Assembly (NCBI RefSeq): GCF_037126465.1
Contig: NC_088204.1
Location: forward strand, 15,506,804-15,570,803
Source: Ornithodoros turicata
Lineage: Eukaryota > Arthropoda > Arachnida > Ixodida > Argasidae
Direction of reading: 5' to 3'
DNA: 64,000 nucleotides
How positions within the stretch are numbered: the first letter of the stretch is position 1; each line of letters opens with the position of its first letter. The notes beneath the pieces were generated by a model. It did not search any database and had not been told where the DNA came from. It worked only from the letters and a program-made list of their open reading frames with translations. Shown piece after piece: positions 46,993 through 59,807 of this stretch. The position numbers were made by a program, and so were the translations under genes.

Positions 46993-47860
46993 AAGCGGTT
47001 CCGAGAACAGTTCTCTCACACGTGGTTAATCACTAATTGCCTCGAAAGTCCTGGGGAAAAAGTCTCGTAAAAAGATAACGTAATTCGAAGAAGGCGATAT
47101 TATAGATTAAAATAGAAATTCGCGATGATACGTTCGTGTCAGAGCGTCACAGCACGGCGGCCCACTGAAATAAGACGACAGGTTCGTTTGTATGGGTATC
47201 TCGGTACCGGTAAAACCGAAAAAAAAAATAACGATGCAGCGAACACGCGTCAACAACCAGTCAATTAGTCGTTATAACGGTAGTACGCTATAAATGGACC
47301 TGTCTCACGCAAGTCACGCGAGCAAATATATTCCACGCGACACTTGAGATCAACACCGCGAGTGCTCCCATAATGTGAAGCTCACATCACATCGAAGGAG
47401 TTCTGTGTATCTCCACATTTTCCGTGAAATCCAGTGCTTCTCACACGTACTCAGCAGAGATAGGAACGGTTGATTTTTTTTTTCTTTCTTCGCGGTTAAG
47501 TAGCACTGCCACCACGAGTCAACTGCGGCGTCAGCTGCGACGTCCTGCGAAGCTGGTTACTGGAAGCGTGCTGGTCGTAGCACTGCGTGCCTTCGTACAG
47601 ATCGACATCTGCTAGCAAACTGTTTTCACTAAACCTTCAGCAACAGAAACTTCCTGCAACTTACGGGTGGAGGCACTTGCTGAGTCCTTTTATTCGCTTG
47701 TATGTCACGTTTGAGGTGCGATTTTTGTGACTCGAGTCACAGAATAATAATAAAAAAGAGCGATTTTTGAGTCACTGTAGGCTAGTCATTTGAGCGGAAC
47801 CAACTGTTGAGCATAGAACACGTAGAATGAGACTACTATACTCGTGTCACACCCAGCGGT
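46498..47860. other. No gene recognised
   Basis: The minus frame 46445-46933 contains a CTICTFEGKVACLCPVH-like cluster of Cys/His but no recognisable domain. An (AG)n microsatellite lies at 46955-46989. Confidence 0.4.
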
Positions 47861-47873
47861 ACAACTTCTAAAG

Positions 47874-48001
47874 GCCGGCCCAGGACGCATACTAACCCCG
47901 CCCCCCTGTCCCCCATTCCTTCCTGCTGTCCTCTCTCCATCTGTCCACATCTGTACGCCACTCATAGCCGCAGTTGCTTCGCGGCGCTAACAAAAAGAAA
48001 A
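47874..48001 (+). mobile_element. tRNA-derived SINE, 5'-short copy with 13-bp target duplication
   Basis: It starts GCCGGCCCAGGACGCATACT and ends GCGGCGCTAACAAAAAGAAA. The direct repeats ACAACTTCTAAAG (47861-47873) and ACAACTTCTGAAG (48002-48014) differ at one base. It begins at the same internal SINE position as the copy at 30032. Confidence 0.9.
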
Positions 48002-48014
48002 ACAACTTCTGAAG

Positions 48015-49154
48015 AAACGTCCATATACCGATGAGCGGAAAATGTATCACCGAAACGCTTCCCCGCCCCCAAGCCTTTATAGGAACCGCATCTCCAGTAA
48101 AGCAGCTGACGTTAGTCATCAAAGCTAAGGCCTCGAAGAAACGCCATTTCTCCCCCAAAGCCACCGAGACATTTGCCGGAAAGGCCGTTGTACCGTGGCC
48201 AACATGTCCGAGCGTCCCTCGGGAACGGGGCTTAGGTTACGGCCGGATAAAGCCGGGATTTCGACTCAACCGTGATAGACAAAAAGTAAAAAATAAATAA
48301 ATTATATATATATATATACTCCACAAATTATTTTGTGCCGCCAAAATAAGCACATGCGCCACAGACTCTTTTGGTGGAGATTACAGGAAAGAAAAGGGGG
48401 AAAACTTGACTTTTTTTAAAAAATTATTTTTCCCGACGAACCATATTCCAAGCTTAATTCCTCTATGACAGACAATTTCGTACATCCCAGCCAGTGTGTA
48501 TTGTCATCAAGCCGGAAAACTACTTAGCCAGTATTGTACCCGTTACCAAAATATGGAATCGCGACACCGATACACTGTGCTGCGTTCGTATCCGGTTCCG
48601 TTATACAAGTATTCGCTTCGTATTCGACACGACTTTATAACTATTCCCCCCTGTATTTGCGTTGGTTACGTATTCGCTTCGGTGGAGTTCGCGGTGGAGC
48701 ACCACCACTAGGACCGCCAGTGTTGCCTGACGGACATCGATCGCAAAAACAGTCGCTTTTATTAAATTTGGGGCGGACCCTCTCGGGAAGGCCGTTCACC
48801 GTATCCGACTGGGAGCGCTATACACACAAAACGTTGTCCACGCTTAACGGAGTCAATAAATCTCACGCAAGCACTTCAAGGCACGGAAAGACACGCTTCG
48901 CGTATTAATTCAGTGCCTAATGTATTACGGGCAAAGGAAGAGACTTTTCCGCAACGCCCTCTGGAATCGCGCGCAAAACCCGTGGGAAGCTGGTCAACGA
49001 AATACGCGAGCAAATTAAATCACCGAAAGGATTGTGCCGACCGACGATATAATTGACGGCTATTAAATCCACCTAACTCGGAAACTCCCATCTGTCAACC
49101 GAAATGAACTTGCAGGCGCGGAGGTACACACTCTGAAGACAGAACTACACAGAC
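48015..49154. other. No gene recognised
   Basis: It contains a short (TA)n at 48303-48318. No exon or repeat family is recognised otherwise. Confidence 0.5.
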
Positions 49155-49536
49155 AGACACCGTTCATATTCACGCGAGCTACATTCCAGAGAATACTCCA
49201 GCGGAAGACGCGAAAGACGTCATAGCTTTCTGCTGTCAAGTGATAGCGAGTGCTCAACGTCGTGTCTTCACGTGCGCTGCTAACCGTGGGGAATATCCTG
49301 CGACACAGCCACAAGATATTCCGTAGCAGACGGCAGGAAAAGACGCTGACGGTGTCTTCTGCTAAGTGTCGTCTGTTAAGTGCGCAGTACGCCACTCCCG
49401 ATATTCCGGCGCCGTGTGAATGCTCAACATAACACGGGACGGAACTTCGGCTGGGTGAGCAGTGTTTTCGCCTTTTTTTTTTTTATTCCACTAGAATATT
49501 CAGTGAGAATGTCGCTCGTGCGAATACAGGGACAGT
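49155..49536. mobile_element. MITE family F3, copy 2 (most complete)
   Basis: Ends TTCACGCGAGCTACATTCCA and the complement of ATTCAGTGAGAATGTCGCTC are inverted. The core is the F3 core, with a T-rich insertion near 49473-49485. It is non-coding. Confidence 0.75.
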
Positions 49537-49584
49537 ATAATGTGGAGAAGCGCTGTTTTTAGGAGAAGTCATCCGGCCTACAAG

Positions 49585-50964
49585 TCCGGACCACTGATCT
49601 CTATAGAATAGGCTGGATCGCGCATAGGGTGCTCCACAGCGTCGTCACCGGCCGCCATATTGGTGGGCCAGACGCATTCTGTCGTCTGCATTTAGTTCAA
49701 GCGGGGCTGCCCGTATTTTTTTAAAATTTACTTAAAATAAAGGGCATGTCATGCCAGTTTGTTGCAGCTTTGAGTACACTTCACACGGACAGAGAAAGAG
49801 GGATAATTTTTCACAGGTAAGCTCTTTATTTTGAGGAAAAATCAGTTTATTCGTATCGCATGCATCTGACAACTCGGACTTGTCTGCATTGCTACTTCGC
49901 TGGTGCCATTACGTACCAAGAAAGTATTTGTGGCTGCTCCTACAAATCTCGAGACCATGTGTTTTCTATAAACAATGCGCTTGTGCTTGCGGGTTCCCCT
50001 CCTTGCGGGTTCCCCCTGTGCCGAAGAACCGGATGCAGAACCTACGCCAATATGCCAATTTGTTCCACTGTTCTTTTAATTTGTGAGGTACGGTGGAAGT
50101 AAATAAACTGCTGTGTTAACCTCGTATGTGCAGTCGCTCCTACAGCGTGTGTGATAAGTCATGCATGTGCGTGCTCTTCGTGCACAGCGCTTCGAATTTC
50201 TGTAATGAAATACGCTGACAGCTGAACAACTGCAAAGCACTCGTGACAATAACGTTATTTTAAGATGAGGAATAGGGAGCTTCATCGCCAGGGTCTATAC
50301 TCGACCCCATTGCTCCTGGTGATGCGGTGAATAAAAATAATGAGCCCCTTCAGAATAAAGATCAAGGTCTTATTGCAGAACACACACAGAGACACTCGTA
50401 GAACGTAATACGATAAGGGAAAAAGTCAAACGAGAACCGTACAATACCAAACCACATAATAACGAACGAGAACCGCGGAACACCACGCGAAAACCGAACA
50501 ACAAACGAAAACAAACAAAAATATAAAAACGGAAGTACCTTACAATAACAAACAGTGTTAAACCTTACTGGGCGAAAAGAATGAATTTTATAGGTTGACA
50601 TTCACCGAATTCACCTTCATGCGTATGCTCCCTGTGCACAACACTTACGACCCGACCCCTATTCGGAATACGGGCAGCGGAGAAGAAAAAGAAGGCAATT
50701 ACCATTAAAAACTACAGGAACACGGTGGAAGCACGTTTGGAATACGTCAGCACACTGATTCCTAAGAAAAATGCGTGCTAATCAGCAATGAGGAGCGTTT
50801 AAATCGCAATAAATACTCCAAATCAAATCGCTTCCCATTGTTTCCTATGGGAGCAGCCGGCGCCAGTGGGCCCTCCAACATGGCGGCCGGTTGCCGCAAC
50901 TCTACCCCACGCGCCCCTCTCCTATGCGCGATCCAGCTTTATACATAGAGATCACTGGTCCGGA
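49585..50964. mobile_element. 1.4-kb element with ~100-bp TIRs carrying YY1-like motifs
   Basis: The outer TIR TCCGGACCA(C/G)TGATCTC, then GCTGGATCGCGCATAGG, is present inverted at both ends. Further in, CCGGCCGCCATATTGG (left) is mirrored by CCAACATGGCGGCCGG (right). The interior of ~1.1 kb has no recognisable transposase. Confidence 0.8.
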
Positions 50965-51711
50965 TCCGGACCGTACACCAGCTGTTTCCTGATTCGGTCA
51001 CACTCACAACTGCTTAAGAAACACGTGACCTCCGAGCCAAGCCGTTCCATGAACACAACCGGGGCAAGTTTCGAAACTGAGTGTACGTATTTCGTCGATA
51101 CAAAACGCTCGAATATATATATATACGTCCGCTGACATTTGAAGTATTAATACAGCCTACGTCCCAAAACCGTGGCGTACACGTCGCTGTTGTGGCAACG
51201 CCGTAAAATATTACAGTGCCCTTCTTGAAATCGTGACGGGCTTAACTTCCGGGACGTTCCACATCTCAACGCCCTGCATGTGTGCCTCCTTCGCAGTATG
51301 CGAGGTGCTATCCATCTAGGGCTTGAGAGTTACACGCCCACGGGGTCGCTTACTCTTACGCGAAACAACGCACGTGTCGAATGTAATGAATACCGAACAC
51401 ATTCGCCTTCACTGCAGCGCAGGAAGATAAAATTCACGCACTCGTGTCGCCAAACTTGAGCGAGGCATCCACGAGAATGGGTACTCCCACTTTTTTGTCA
51501 GTGTGTGCAACATCTTTTTTTTCAGCATCTGCAAAAGTTACGGTTGCATAACTGTAGTTTACAATATTATCTTTAGTCACACACACAAAAAAAAAGTGAA
51601 CAAAGAAAAATAAAGAAACCGAGAGAGAGAGAAACACATAGTACACACACGAAAAAAAAAAAAAAAAAAAAACGTGCTGACGATGTTAGGCGCTACAGAG
51701 ACAAAAATTTG
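50965..51711. other. No gene recognised
   Basis: A spacer with a short TA run (51115-51125) and an A tract at 51651-51672. Nothing else supported. Confidence 0.5.
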
Positions 51712-51905
51712 GCGTCATAGCTTTCTGCTGTCACGTGATAGCGAGTGTTCAACGTCACTTCACGTGGCGGGTAACCGTCGGGAATATTATGCGACACAGC
51801 CAGAAGATATTCCGTAGCAGACGACAGGAAAAGACGCTGACGGTGTCTGCTGCTAAGTGTCGTCTGCAAAGTGCGCAGTACGCTACTCCCGATATTCCTG
51901 CCAAT
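51712..51905. mobile_element. MITE family F3, core-only copy
   Basis: GCGTCATAGCTTTCTGCTGT through GCGCAGTACGCTACTCCCGA, collinear with the copy at 49155 but lacking both outer ends. Confidence 0.7.
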
Positions 51906-53435
51906 CAAACAAAAATTAATATCAATAAAACGTGAATACGGCCGGCGCAGTCATATCACACAACCCACTTACTCCAAATTAATAAGTGCTCGCTGTCACC
52001 GAAGCCCAGCTATTTTTAACGCGCCCTCCAAACACCCCAAAACAAGGGAAGAAAAAGAAAAAAAAGGAAAGAAACAAGAAATGCAATCTACACGGAATAG
52101 TGCCATCACCCTCTTGCTTCCATCGCTCTCCGTGTCACCGCATGTACGCCCTTTTAAGGCAACCAAATGCGCCACCCTTAACAGAAAAGTCCTGCGGTGG
52201 GGAATCCATTTTAGATCCGTAACCCTCCCCACATTCACTTTTACTTGCCTCCTATATGTGTATACGATATATATCTCCGGTTAGAGAAGACCTCACTCCT
52301 CCACCCCCATCTGGGGGCATTGTACAGCCCATCCCCTCGGCCCACGAGCTCTTCCGTTGCGGCAGAGACGTTCCAGACAAGAACTTCCCTCGCGCGCACT
52401 TTATTATCGTTGTAGCCCAGTGTTTTCTTTAGCGGAGACCGTCTGTGAGCTACCGTTTAAATAAGCGGTAGTGAATCCGTCCAGGCGGTCGGGGAGAAAC
52501 GATGGAAAACAGAAGTTAAAATACATTTCTCGGAATCTTCTAATGCAGGATACCACTCTCCGCAGGAAGTAATGGTCGTGCTCGGTGTTTTTTTGGAGGA
52601 CTGTTTTTTAGCGCAAATCGAAAAACAAAGCGTCGAGCCAACTAGCTATTTGCAACATATTCAAAGCTTCTTTCTTGAGCCATATCCTTTCTATCTTTAT
52701 CCGATTGATTAACCATATATCCTCTCTATACGCAAAGCTCCAAACAGCACCAATCCCACAAACACAAACATTTCGCCCGCGAATCTACGGCATATTTCGC
52801 GCTCACTTCGTACACGCTTTCACGTTATAACGCGCGCGGATCACGCCCCTTCGGGACCCTTCATCCAAACTCCGATTTTTCATCCTTACAGGGCACGCGT
52901 GAAACCAGAGGCGCCACATTCCTACAGATATCGCGTTGCCGAGAAACTTTGGGACTCCGTCTTGGTCTCGCAAAAGCTGGCAATTATTCAGTGGCGAAAA
53001 CTTTCGCCACAAATCCCTCTCGGTTAACACCGCATCGCGGCGACGATATAATCGCCTTGCATCCATCTCGCACTGTGCTCAGAAGCGCTCCCAACTACGT
53101 GCCGCGAATGGGACACCTGGGGGCTTTTGACCACTTTCTCATCAGCGTCGTCGGTGTATAGTTTGTCGTTCCTCTGAACTTCGCCAGCAGCGAGCACCAT
53201 ATGAAAGCGGACAACATCCGTCAATGTGTGACAGTGTTCGTACGGTTATCTTGCGTTGTCAGTTATATGGTGACTTGCACAGCATAGAATTCATTGAGCA
53301 AGAGGACATTGTTCAAGCATTGTTCAAGAATTGATGCCACGGTGTTTGCCTTAGAGGGCACCCTCTGTGAGGCCTACAACGGCGAGCCCTTTCACCATCA
53401 TCACCACCTTAGAGGGACCAGACCGGACTTTTTTT
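51906..53435. other. No gene recognised
   Basis: A CpG-rich patch at 52790-53240 has open frames on both strands. One minus-strand frame from 53224 ends at a weak GTGTCC donor. None is recognisable. Confidence 0.4.
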
Positions 53436-53690
53436 TTTTTTTTCAGTTGAGTGTTAGCTCCGCGAAACAACTGGGGCTATGAGCGTCGTACGGATGTGGA
53501 CAGTTGGAGAGAGGAAAGCGGGAAGGAGTGGGGGACAGAGGGGGGAGGTTAGTATGCGTCCTGGGCCGGCTTCAAGGGGGAACTGTGCCAACATTCGTCT
53601 CGTAAGTAATCGGAAAACCCCGGGAAAACCTCAGATAGCACAGCCAGTGGTAGGATTCGATCGAACCGCCTTCCAGGTCGGACAAATGAA
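53436..53690 (-). mobile_element. tRNA-derived SINE with disrupted box B
   Basis: T15 (tail) at about 53430-53445 is followed by the SINE body in reverse. The box B region reads GGATTCGATCGAACC in plus sense, with an internal 4-bp TCGA duplication that breaks the consensus. It is therefore probably transcriptionally dead. Confidence 0.82.
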
Positions 53691-54679
53691 CGACGGTTCC
53701 ATGTAGAGGTGAGCGCGAGTGACAGTATCCGCATATGTAAAGATCCGCGATAGTTGAAATAGATGTATCAACATTTGCAATGGTATTGATCATATCCACA
53801 GTCATGGCGCTTGCAGGAAATAATCTGGAAAGTGAAAATATTGTCTTACAAATGTTTTTACTTTTCTGCATACAAACTCTCAGGAACGTTACGTCACCTG
53901 CAGTTGTCCAATAGTGAAATTAAGGCGCAGCAATGCACGGGATGGCACACGATACCGCAGAAGTGCGTGTGTTTGTGCGTATTTTATACGCGCGCGGATT
54001 TCAGAAAATTATGTTTCATTTGCGAAGCAGGATCTCGTCCGGATCACGTTCTTTCAAGAACCAATGAGTGGCCGATGTGCTCGCTGACGCCAGTATTATA
54101 ACAACTTTTTCTTGAACATTCTCGCGTGTAGTCGCTAATGCGTGCATGATGTAATAAAGCACGTTCATATCAAACTGTCGGCGAGAGTAACTATACTGCA
54201 CAAGCTACCGTTCACTTTTTGTCTCTGGTTGTTCCATTAGCATTTGTTTGCACTTGAAGCAAAGAACAACTAGACTAGCTGCAATCGTGGGTGCCAGCTG
54301 ACGAATGCTGTAAATTGTCACCGGCAGACATATATGCCACTTTGAACGAAAAGCAGATTACTTTACGCAGGTTTATCAATCATATAAGCTCGAATGACGC
54401 GCAATGTGTCCGATTAAATTACATCACGAGCGGAGGACGTATAGATAGTAGATATGGACTTGTGGCAGCACCATTGCCAATTCTTGTCCTGCGCCTTGAG
54501 TCAAGCTACGCGCCACCGGCGCGAGAGCAGTTAGTTCGTTTCTGGCTTTAGGACCATTCGTCACTGACGTCACATTAAAAGGCTACTTCCTCTCCAGACC
54601 TGTTTGTCGTGTCAGTCACAGACGGAAGATAGCATTCAGAAATCCGCACCGCGCACTCCTCAACTGATTACGTAACTTT

Positions 54680-54760
54680 TTTTCACCCGATTCTTCCCTC
54701 CTGAATCGGTTTAAGACCAATTCGGGTACCCGGTTCCTCCGCGAATTCAAATCACGTAGA
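54680..54760. repeat. CCCGATT/AATTCGGG word repeat fragment
   Basis: CACCCGATTCTTCCC, CTGAATCGG and AATTCGGGTACCCGG repeat the word family seen at 5980-6370. Confidence 0.4.
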
Positions 54761-54799
54761 CATGTTCAGTAGCAACCGGCACGCACGTCTGACAGAAAT

Positions 54800-56790
54800 A
54801 TTTTGGAGTGCTACAATAAACTATGCGAAGCACATTCAATGTTACAACATGTCGCGCTTGTCACCATAAATGACGAGGTGTGTATGTTTCATCAATATAC
54901 GCACTACGTTGACAAAAAAAAAAAAAAAGAAAGAAGAAGTATATCTGATAACACCCGAGTGCATCAGCAGGACCAGACTCAACCAAAAACCACCCGATCC
55001 CCCCTCCCATCGGATCCGAGAATGTCATTTAGCCCGAAAAAGGTCGTACAAGTTCCATGCTTTCAAGGAAGGACGAAAGAACCACACATCCCTATAGACA
55101 CCCATCCTTGTGGAGCTACGATATTTCCACTGCCTCCTCCCCGGTCCACCACGAACGATTCCACAGACTTCCGCCTCTCAACTAACGCACGCACGCTCAC
55201 GCGTATTCACGTAACGACATAGTCTCGCACGCAACTGCCTTCCATCAACGTACAGGGTCACGTCCGATATGTTGCCCACGATTACAGTGGTAGGCGTTGT
55301 CCGGTCTCAGTCGCAACAACAGCGATGCCTCCAAGAAACGGAGACGACGACGACGACGCTGCACTTTCGCCCGCCCAACATCGCGACCTCTGACGCCGCT
55401 TGGCTTCGCATTAATCGCGCACGTATATGGTCCTTGAACTTGCGCTCGCAAAGGAGGGGGAAAATAAAAAATAAATAAAGAGGTGATGTCATCGGACGAC
55501 GACGCTGATGAAGTTCGTTTACGCCACACCTGGGAGTAGCTCGATAAACAGCTAAGATGTCATTTATATGGCTTACGTAGTCTTTTTATTCTTATCCCTT
55601 TTTTCTTTTTCTATCGTGCTCAAGGGCGGCGGGTACAGACTGGTTTGAATACATATGCACGTGCCTTCACCTCTGCCCTCTACCTCCCTGGAAAGGAAGT
55701 ATCGGAAAAAACATTAGCGGTGTGCAATCTCAGAAAAAGTTGTGTATTTGATAGTCTGATCCCTAAGTGTAGTCACATGTCACAATACTCATAGTCAGAG
55801 CCGTCGCGAGGCGAGCTCGCGGCCAGGGTAGGGTAAAGGTGAAGCCCCCCCCCCCCCCCACTCTCTCTCTCTCCCTCTCACTGCCTTCAGACACAGAAAC
55901 AAGAAAAGAGTGCTCTGTAAACAAAGAAAAGAAAACGCTTATTTACACCGCCGAGGTTCTTTTCATTCCCGCTTTATGCTGTCCAGCCCCTGCCAAAGCC
56001 TGCCGTTCGGCGCCTTCTCCAGCGATGGCGCCCGGGGCGGCTGCACCTCTCGCCACCCCAATCGTTACGGCTTTGCTCATAGTATTTTTAGAAAATTGTA
56101 AAACTGCGAGCAACACTGGCCGAAGTTGCCACGAACTTCGCATAGCCCCGTCAGGTATACGGCGAAACTATATTGCGTGTGCGTAACACAGGGTCTGAAA
56201 CGAAGAAAGTCGTTAGGAGCACCAAATTTTCGTGAACACCGGCCCAGCCTGATGGTTGGCCGGCGTGTATATATACATATATAGTCTACATATGTATGCA
56301 TGTATGTATGTATTTGTGTGTGTGCGCGTGCGTGTCGTGAACACCGTTGCTTGCCAAATTGTTTCTCACCAGACGTCGCCCCGATACTTTTTACCCCAAT
56401 TTTAGGAGAAAATTAAAAATATGAAGAGTGCTCCGTCGCACATATGGCTTGTTGCGATGGGTTTGCTCTACAAGCAACATGCGCCGCCAACTTAGTTAAA
56501 AATACGTACTTGAAAAAGTTTTAATATTCTTTAAAAACTTTAAAAAACGTACTTAGAATACTTTAAATATTAGGGTTCGAAACATTAGGAGCATCTACAG
56601 CTCTTTTTGGATGCGGTTAGGTTAGGTTTATCGACGGACTCGTAAGTAAAACTAGACACTCCTAAGCGTTCCAACACTATTCTGGCAATCTGAAACATCG
56701 TGCGAGAAATGCACATTTTCTAATAATAATAATAATTAAAAAATAGCCGTAATCACTGCTCATGACACTTGTTTCTTTTTGACTTCCCTT
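54800..56790. other. No gene recognised
   Basis: An A tract at 54916-54929, a C run at 55847-55859 followed by (CT)n, a TATA/ATGT microsatellite at 56264-56335. No exon recognised. Confidence 0.5.
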
Positions 56791-56799
56791 TACGGCGAG

Positions 56800-57020
56800 G
56801 CAATTGTTGCTAAAAGCGACGCGCAGACGCAGGTAGATTGAGAGACGACAGTATAAAGGAGGAGGAAACAGGGATGTTAGTTTATGAATACTGGGCACAC
56901 TGCAATCTGAACTGTGCCGACGATCCGCGTGGAAAATCGCCCGGAAGATACAGGGAAAACCGCGGACAGCACAGCCTGCGGTGGAATTCGAACTCAACAC
57001 CTCCCAGACTTTAGCGTTAC
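56800..57020 (-). mobile_element. Degenerate SINE copy
   Basis: Diverged but collinear with the SINE: AGATTGAGAGACGACAGTAT, CTGAACTGTGCCGACGATCC and the box-B-like GGAATTCGAACTC in plus sense. It is an old insertion. Confidence 0.65.
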
Positions 57021-57183
57021 CTCGTGACGTATTTCATAACCTAACCTTATACAGCGAGCATTTTTTTTTTATGTCGCTTTACTGAACTGATACGACACAG
57101 CCTCTAAACATGCATGGCTAAGTTGCCGCGCAAGTTCGTAGATAGGTGGATTAGCAAGTAGGCGCTTAGTAGATTCGGAACTT

Positions 57184-57431
57184 CACTCTAAAAACAGAAC
57201 TTCGCCGCATAGCACGTAGCGCGCCAATCATTGCCGCGAACGATAGGGTTATCGCTTTTGATTCGAGGAGAGAGGGAGGCGTACGCCTTTTTGTGGCAAT
57301 TACCATATACCCAACTTGCCACAAAAAGGCGTACACCTCCCTCTCTCCTCGAATCGGAAGCGATAACCCTATCATTCGTGGCAATGGTTGGCGCACAGCG
57401 TGCTATGCGGTGAAGCTCTGTTTTTAGAGTG
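57184..57431. mobile_element. Foldback family F1, copy 3 (best hairpin)
   Basis: The ends are CACTCTAAAAACAGAACTTC and its near-complement. Arms of ~115 bp pair through GATAGGGTTATCGCTT and AGGCGTACxCCT around a ~16-nt loop (TTACCATATACCCAAC region). Very few mismatches suggest recent origin. Confidence 0.9.
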
Positions 57432-58925
57432 TTGAATACAAGTATACAGTTTGTAGGTTAAAGGGAATTTGCGGATACCGATGAAAAATTAAAAATGGTG
57501 AAGTCATCGGAATTTCCAATAGAGTTTAATGCAAAACCCATGGCCGAATGCACATTACAGGTATCCTGTGAGCTTCCGTTCCCCATACTACTAATATAAG
57601 GATTACAAATAGAAAGGTTTCAAAAATAAAAATGAACATTTAAACAAACAAAAAATACGTCGGAAAAATGTCCATCGCGCATCTATTTTACCAACTGAGA
57701 TACATCTCACCGCGCGAAAATACATGGCGCATTCGCAGCGGACCGACGGCATTTCCACACGCATACAGAAGTGCCATTTGCACATCACATGCAGTGCAGC
57801 TACCAACCAATCTACAAGACGCCGTATTTTATCACAGGGAGCACGTGAAAATGAAAGCACGGAATAGCTGAAGTTATCTGGTAAAAAAAAAAAAAAAAAC
57901 AGCGGTAACGACGGGCGAGCCAGTGTTTTTTCCACGAATGGTGGTAGTGCTTCTAGTGGTGCTATGATATGGGATGAGAGAGATGAAAAAAGGAAAAATA
58001 AAACTGAACGAAAAAGGACCGAGGAGAGATCGCAAAGCAAAATAGAGGCAGAATGACCAAGGAGGTTAGGGAATGGGCTCTGCATACTAATGACTCTCCG
58101 TGCAGCATACTTTCCCTCTCGGCACTGACTCGCAAACGTGAAATTCCTTCCAGACATAAAAATAAAATTAAAAACAAATAAACATATCAAATGGGCGACA
58201 GAAAGAAGAGGCGAGGGTAGCATAACAGCGGAGATAGAATAAAAATTTGCGGGCCGTCGAAATGGTCACGCCTGAATTTATTGCGCGTGCGAAGAGACAT
58301 TTTTACTGACACGATTTATGCTATTTTCGACGGAGGACAAAAAAAAAAAAAAAAAAAACTTTCGGCGCGGTGTAAACTTTTTCACCCACGTTTTCTTATC
58401 GTTTTTTTTAGTCAGTTTTCGCCTTCACTATAGTGTGTGCAAAGTTGGCTGGGAAAATATGCAGCCATTATAGCGTATACGTGCGAATCGGGAGCTATCG
58501 ATTGGAGAGGAGGACAGTGAGCGAAAGTTCACGTACGAAGGCCAGACATCAACTTTTCATGTCAAAGCTAGAGAACAATTGAGCATCAAAGACGCGCGCA
58601 CGTCTGAAATTCTAGAGCAAAAGTGGTCTTTTTTTTTCTCTCTCTCTCTCTATGCTCCGACTTGACGTTAGTCAATGTGTACGAAAAAAAAAAACTGACT
58701 CAAAAAATGAGTAGGTTTTTCTGGCGCAGACAATGACTCTTCAGTACAACAGCTTCGCTACTTTCACATTGGAGGAATGAACAGAAATGTTGCGCTAGAC
58801 AGACATTTCGAACGCACCGAGTGAGTCCTTCTCAGGCACGTTTTCAGGCACGGTTTTCTGACGTACATCAAGATTCGTAGTTTCCCTGAAAGCCTGTCGA
58901 TCAAGCCAAATGCAATCGGTGCATA

Positions 58926-59413
58926 CACTCTAAAAATAACTCTAGAAATAAATATCTATCTAAAATATATATATATATATGGGCCTGTTGCACTAAAGTT
59001 TCGTCCGGCGACCGCAGTGCCAACTGTCCTCTAGTGTAGAACGCCGTTACTAGACGGTCGTGTCCGGCGTGTTCCCTGCCTTATCGCTGTACCGCCAACA
59101 TAATCTTTTTTGTGGAAATCCTTGCGCCACGATTTTTCATAGCCGCGGTGTAAGTGATACATGCCAGTATACGGAAAAACATCCGGCTACACGACCACAA
59201 ATGGCGCTGTAGAATACGGTTCGGAGTGCCCCCAGACGTCGTGAAACAGGCCCATAACTTCACCGCGTAAAAAAACGATCTGCGCCAACTATTCAAACTG
59301 TCACTAAAAGGCGTACGCCTCCCATTTTTTAAGAAAGCAAGAAAGAGAACAATATCATTCTGAACGGCGCAGTTCGTTGAGAGAGTGTTATGCGACGAAG
59401 TCCCCTTGTAGAG
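58926..59413. mobile_element. Foldback family F1, copy 4, interrupted
   Basis: The F1 left end CACTCTAAAAATAAC at 58926 is separated from the rest (ATAACTTCACCGCG from 59254) by inserted sequence. The right end reads GCGACGAAGTCCCCTTGTAG. ATAAC appears on both sides of the insert (58936-58940, 59254-59258). Confidence 0.55.
58981..59253. mobile_element. MITE with GGGCCTGTT(G/T)CAC ends
   Basis: Inverted ends GGGCCTGTTGCAC and GTGAAACAGGCCC enclose 273 bp of non-coding sequence, lying inside the F1 copy. Confidence 0.65.
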
Positions 59414-59735
59414 CCAAGTACATGCATGTGCATAGGACGCCACTTTTTCGAGTGGACCAGCCACGGTGTAGGTCCGTCCGTAGCATCATAGGAACATGTG
59501 ACAGTCACCACGTGACCACAAATTTACCGCTGACGATGGCCCAATACAAAGCTACCGCGTTACAACGCGATACGGCACAATGCCCAGAGATGGTTTCTTT
59601 TGCGGAAATTCGGCATGTGTCCGTGCTCTGCGCGACGTATAGAAGTCCTGCGTGTATCTGTGCCTAGAATTAGGCTTTAAAAGGAAAATAGCTTTGACAT
59701 CCACGTTTTCGTGACACCGCACTATGCCGGCGCAG

Positions 59736-59807
59736 CGGCAACAGTTGGTGCCCCCCATGGAGACGAGGATACGCCACTTCCTCGAGAAGATTATAGCGTG
59801 CTTAGAT
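59736..59807 (+). CDS. Candidate internal exon, unknown protein
   Basis: 24 in-frame codons lie between GCCGGCGCAG and a GTGAGC donor. They encode RQQLVPPMETRIRHFLEKII and ACLD, an amphipathic-looking helix. I recognise no family and no partner exon, so this may be chance. Confidence 0.18.

Noticed and set aside
53024..53224. Minus-strand frame ending near a CAG|GTGTCC donor, possible first exon
   Set aside because: Weak donor, no recognisable protein and no partner exon.
57603..58223. 206-codon open frame on the minus strand
   Set aside because: Contains poly-Phe from an A tract and shows no conserved pattern.
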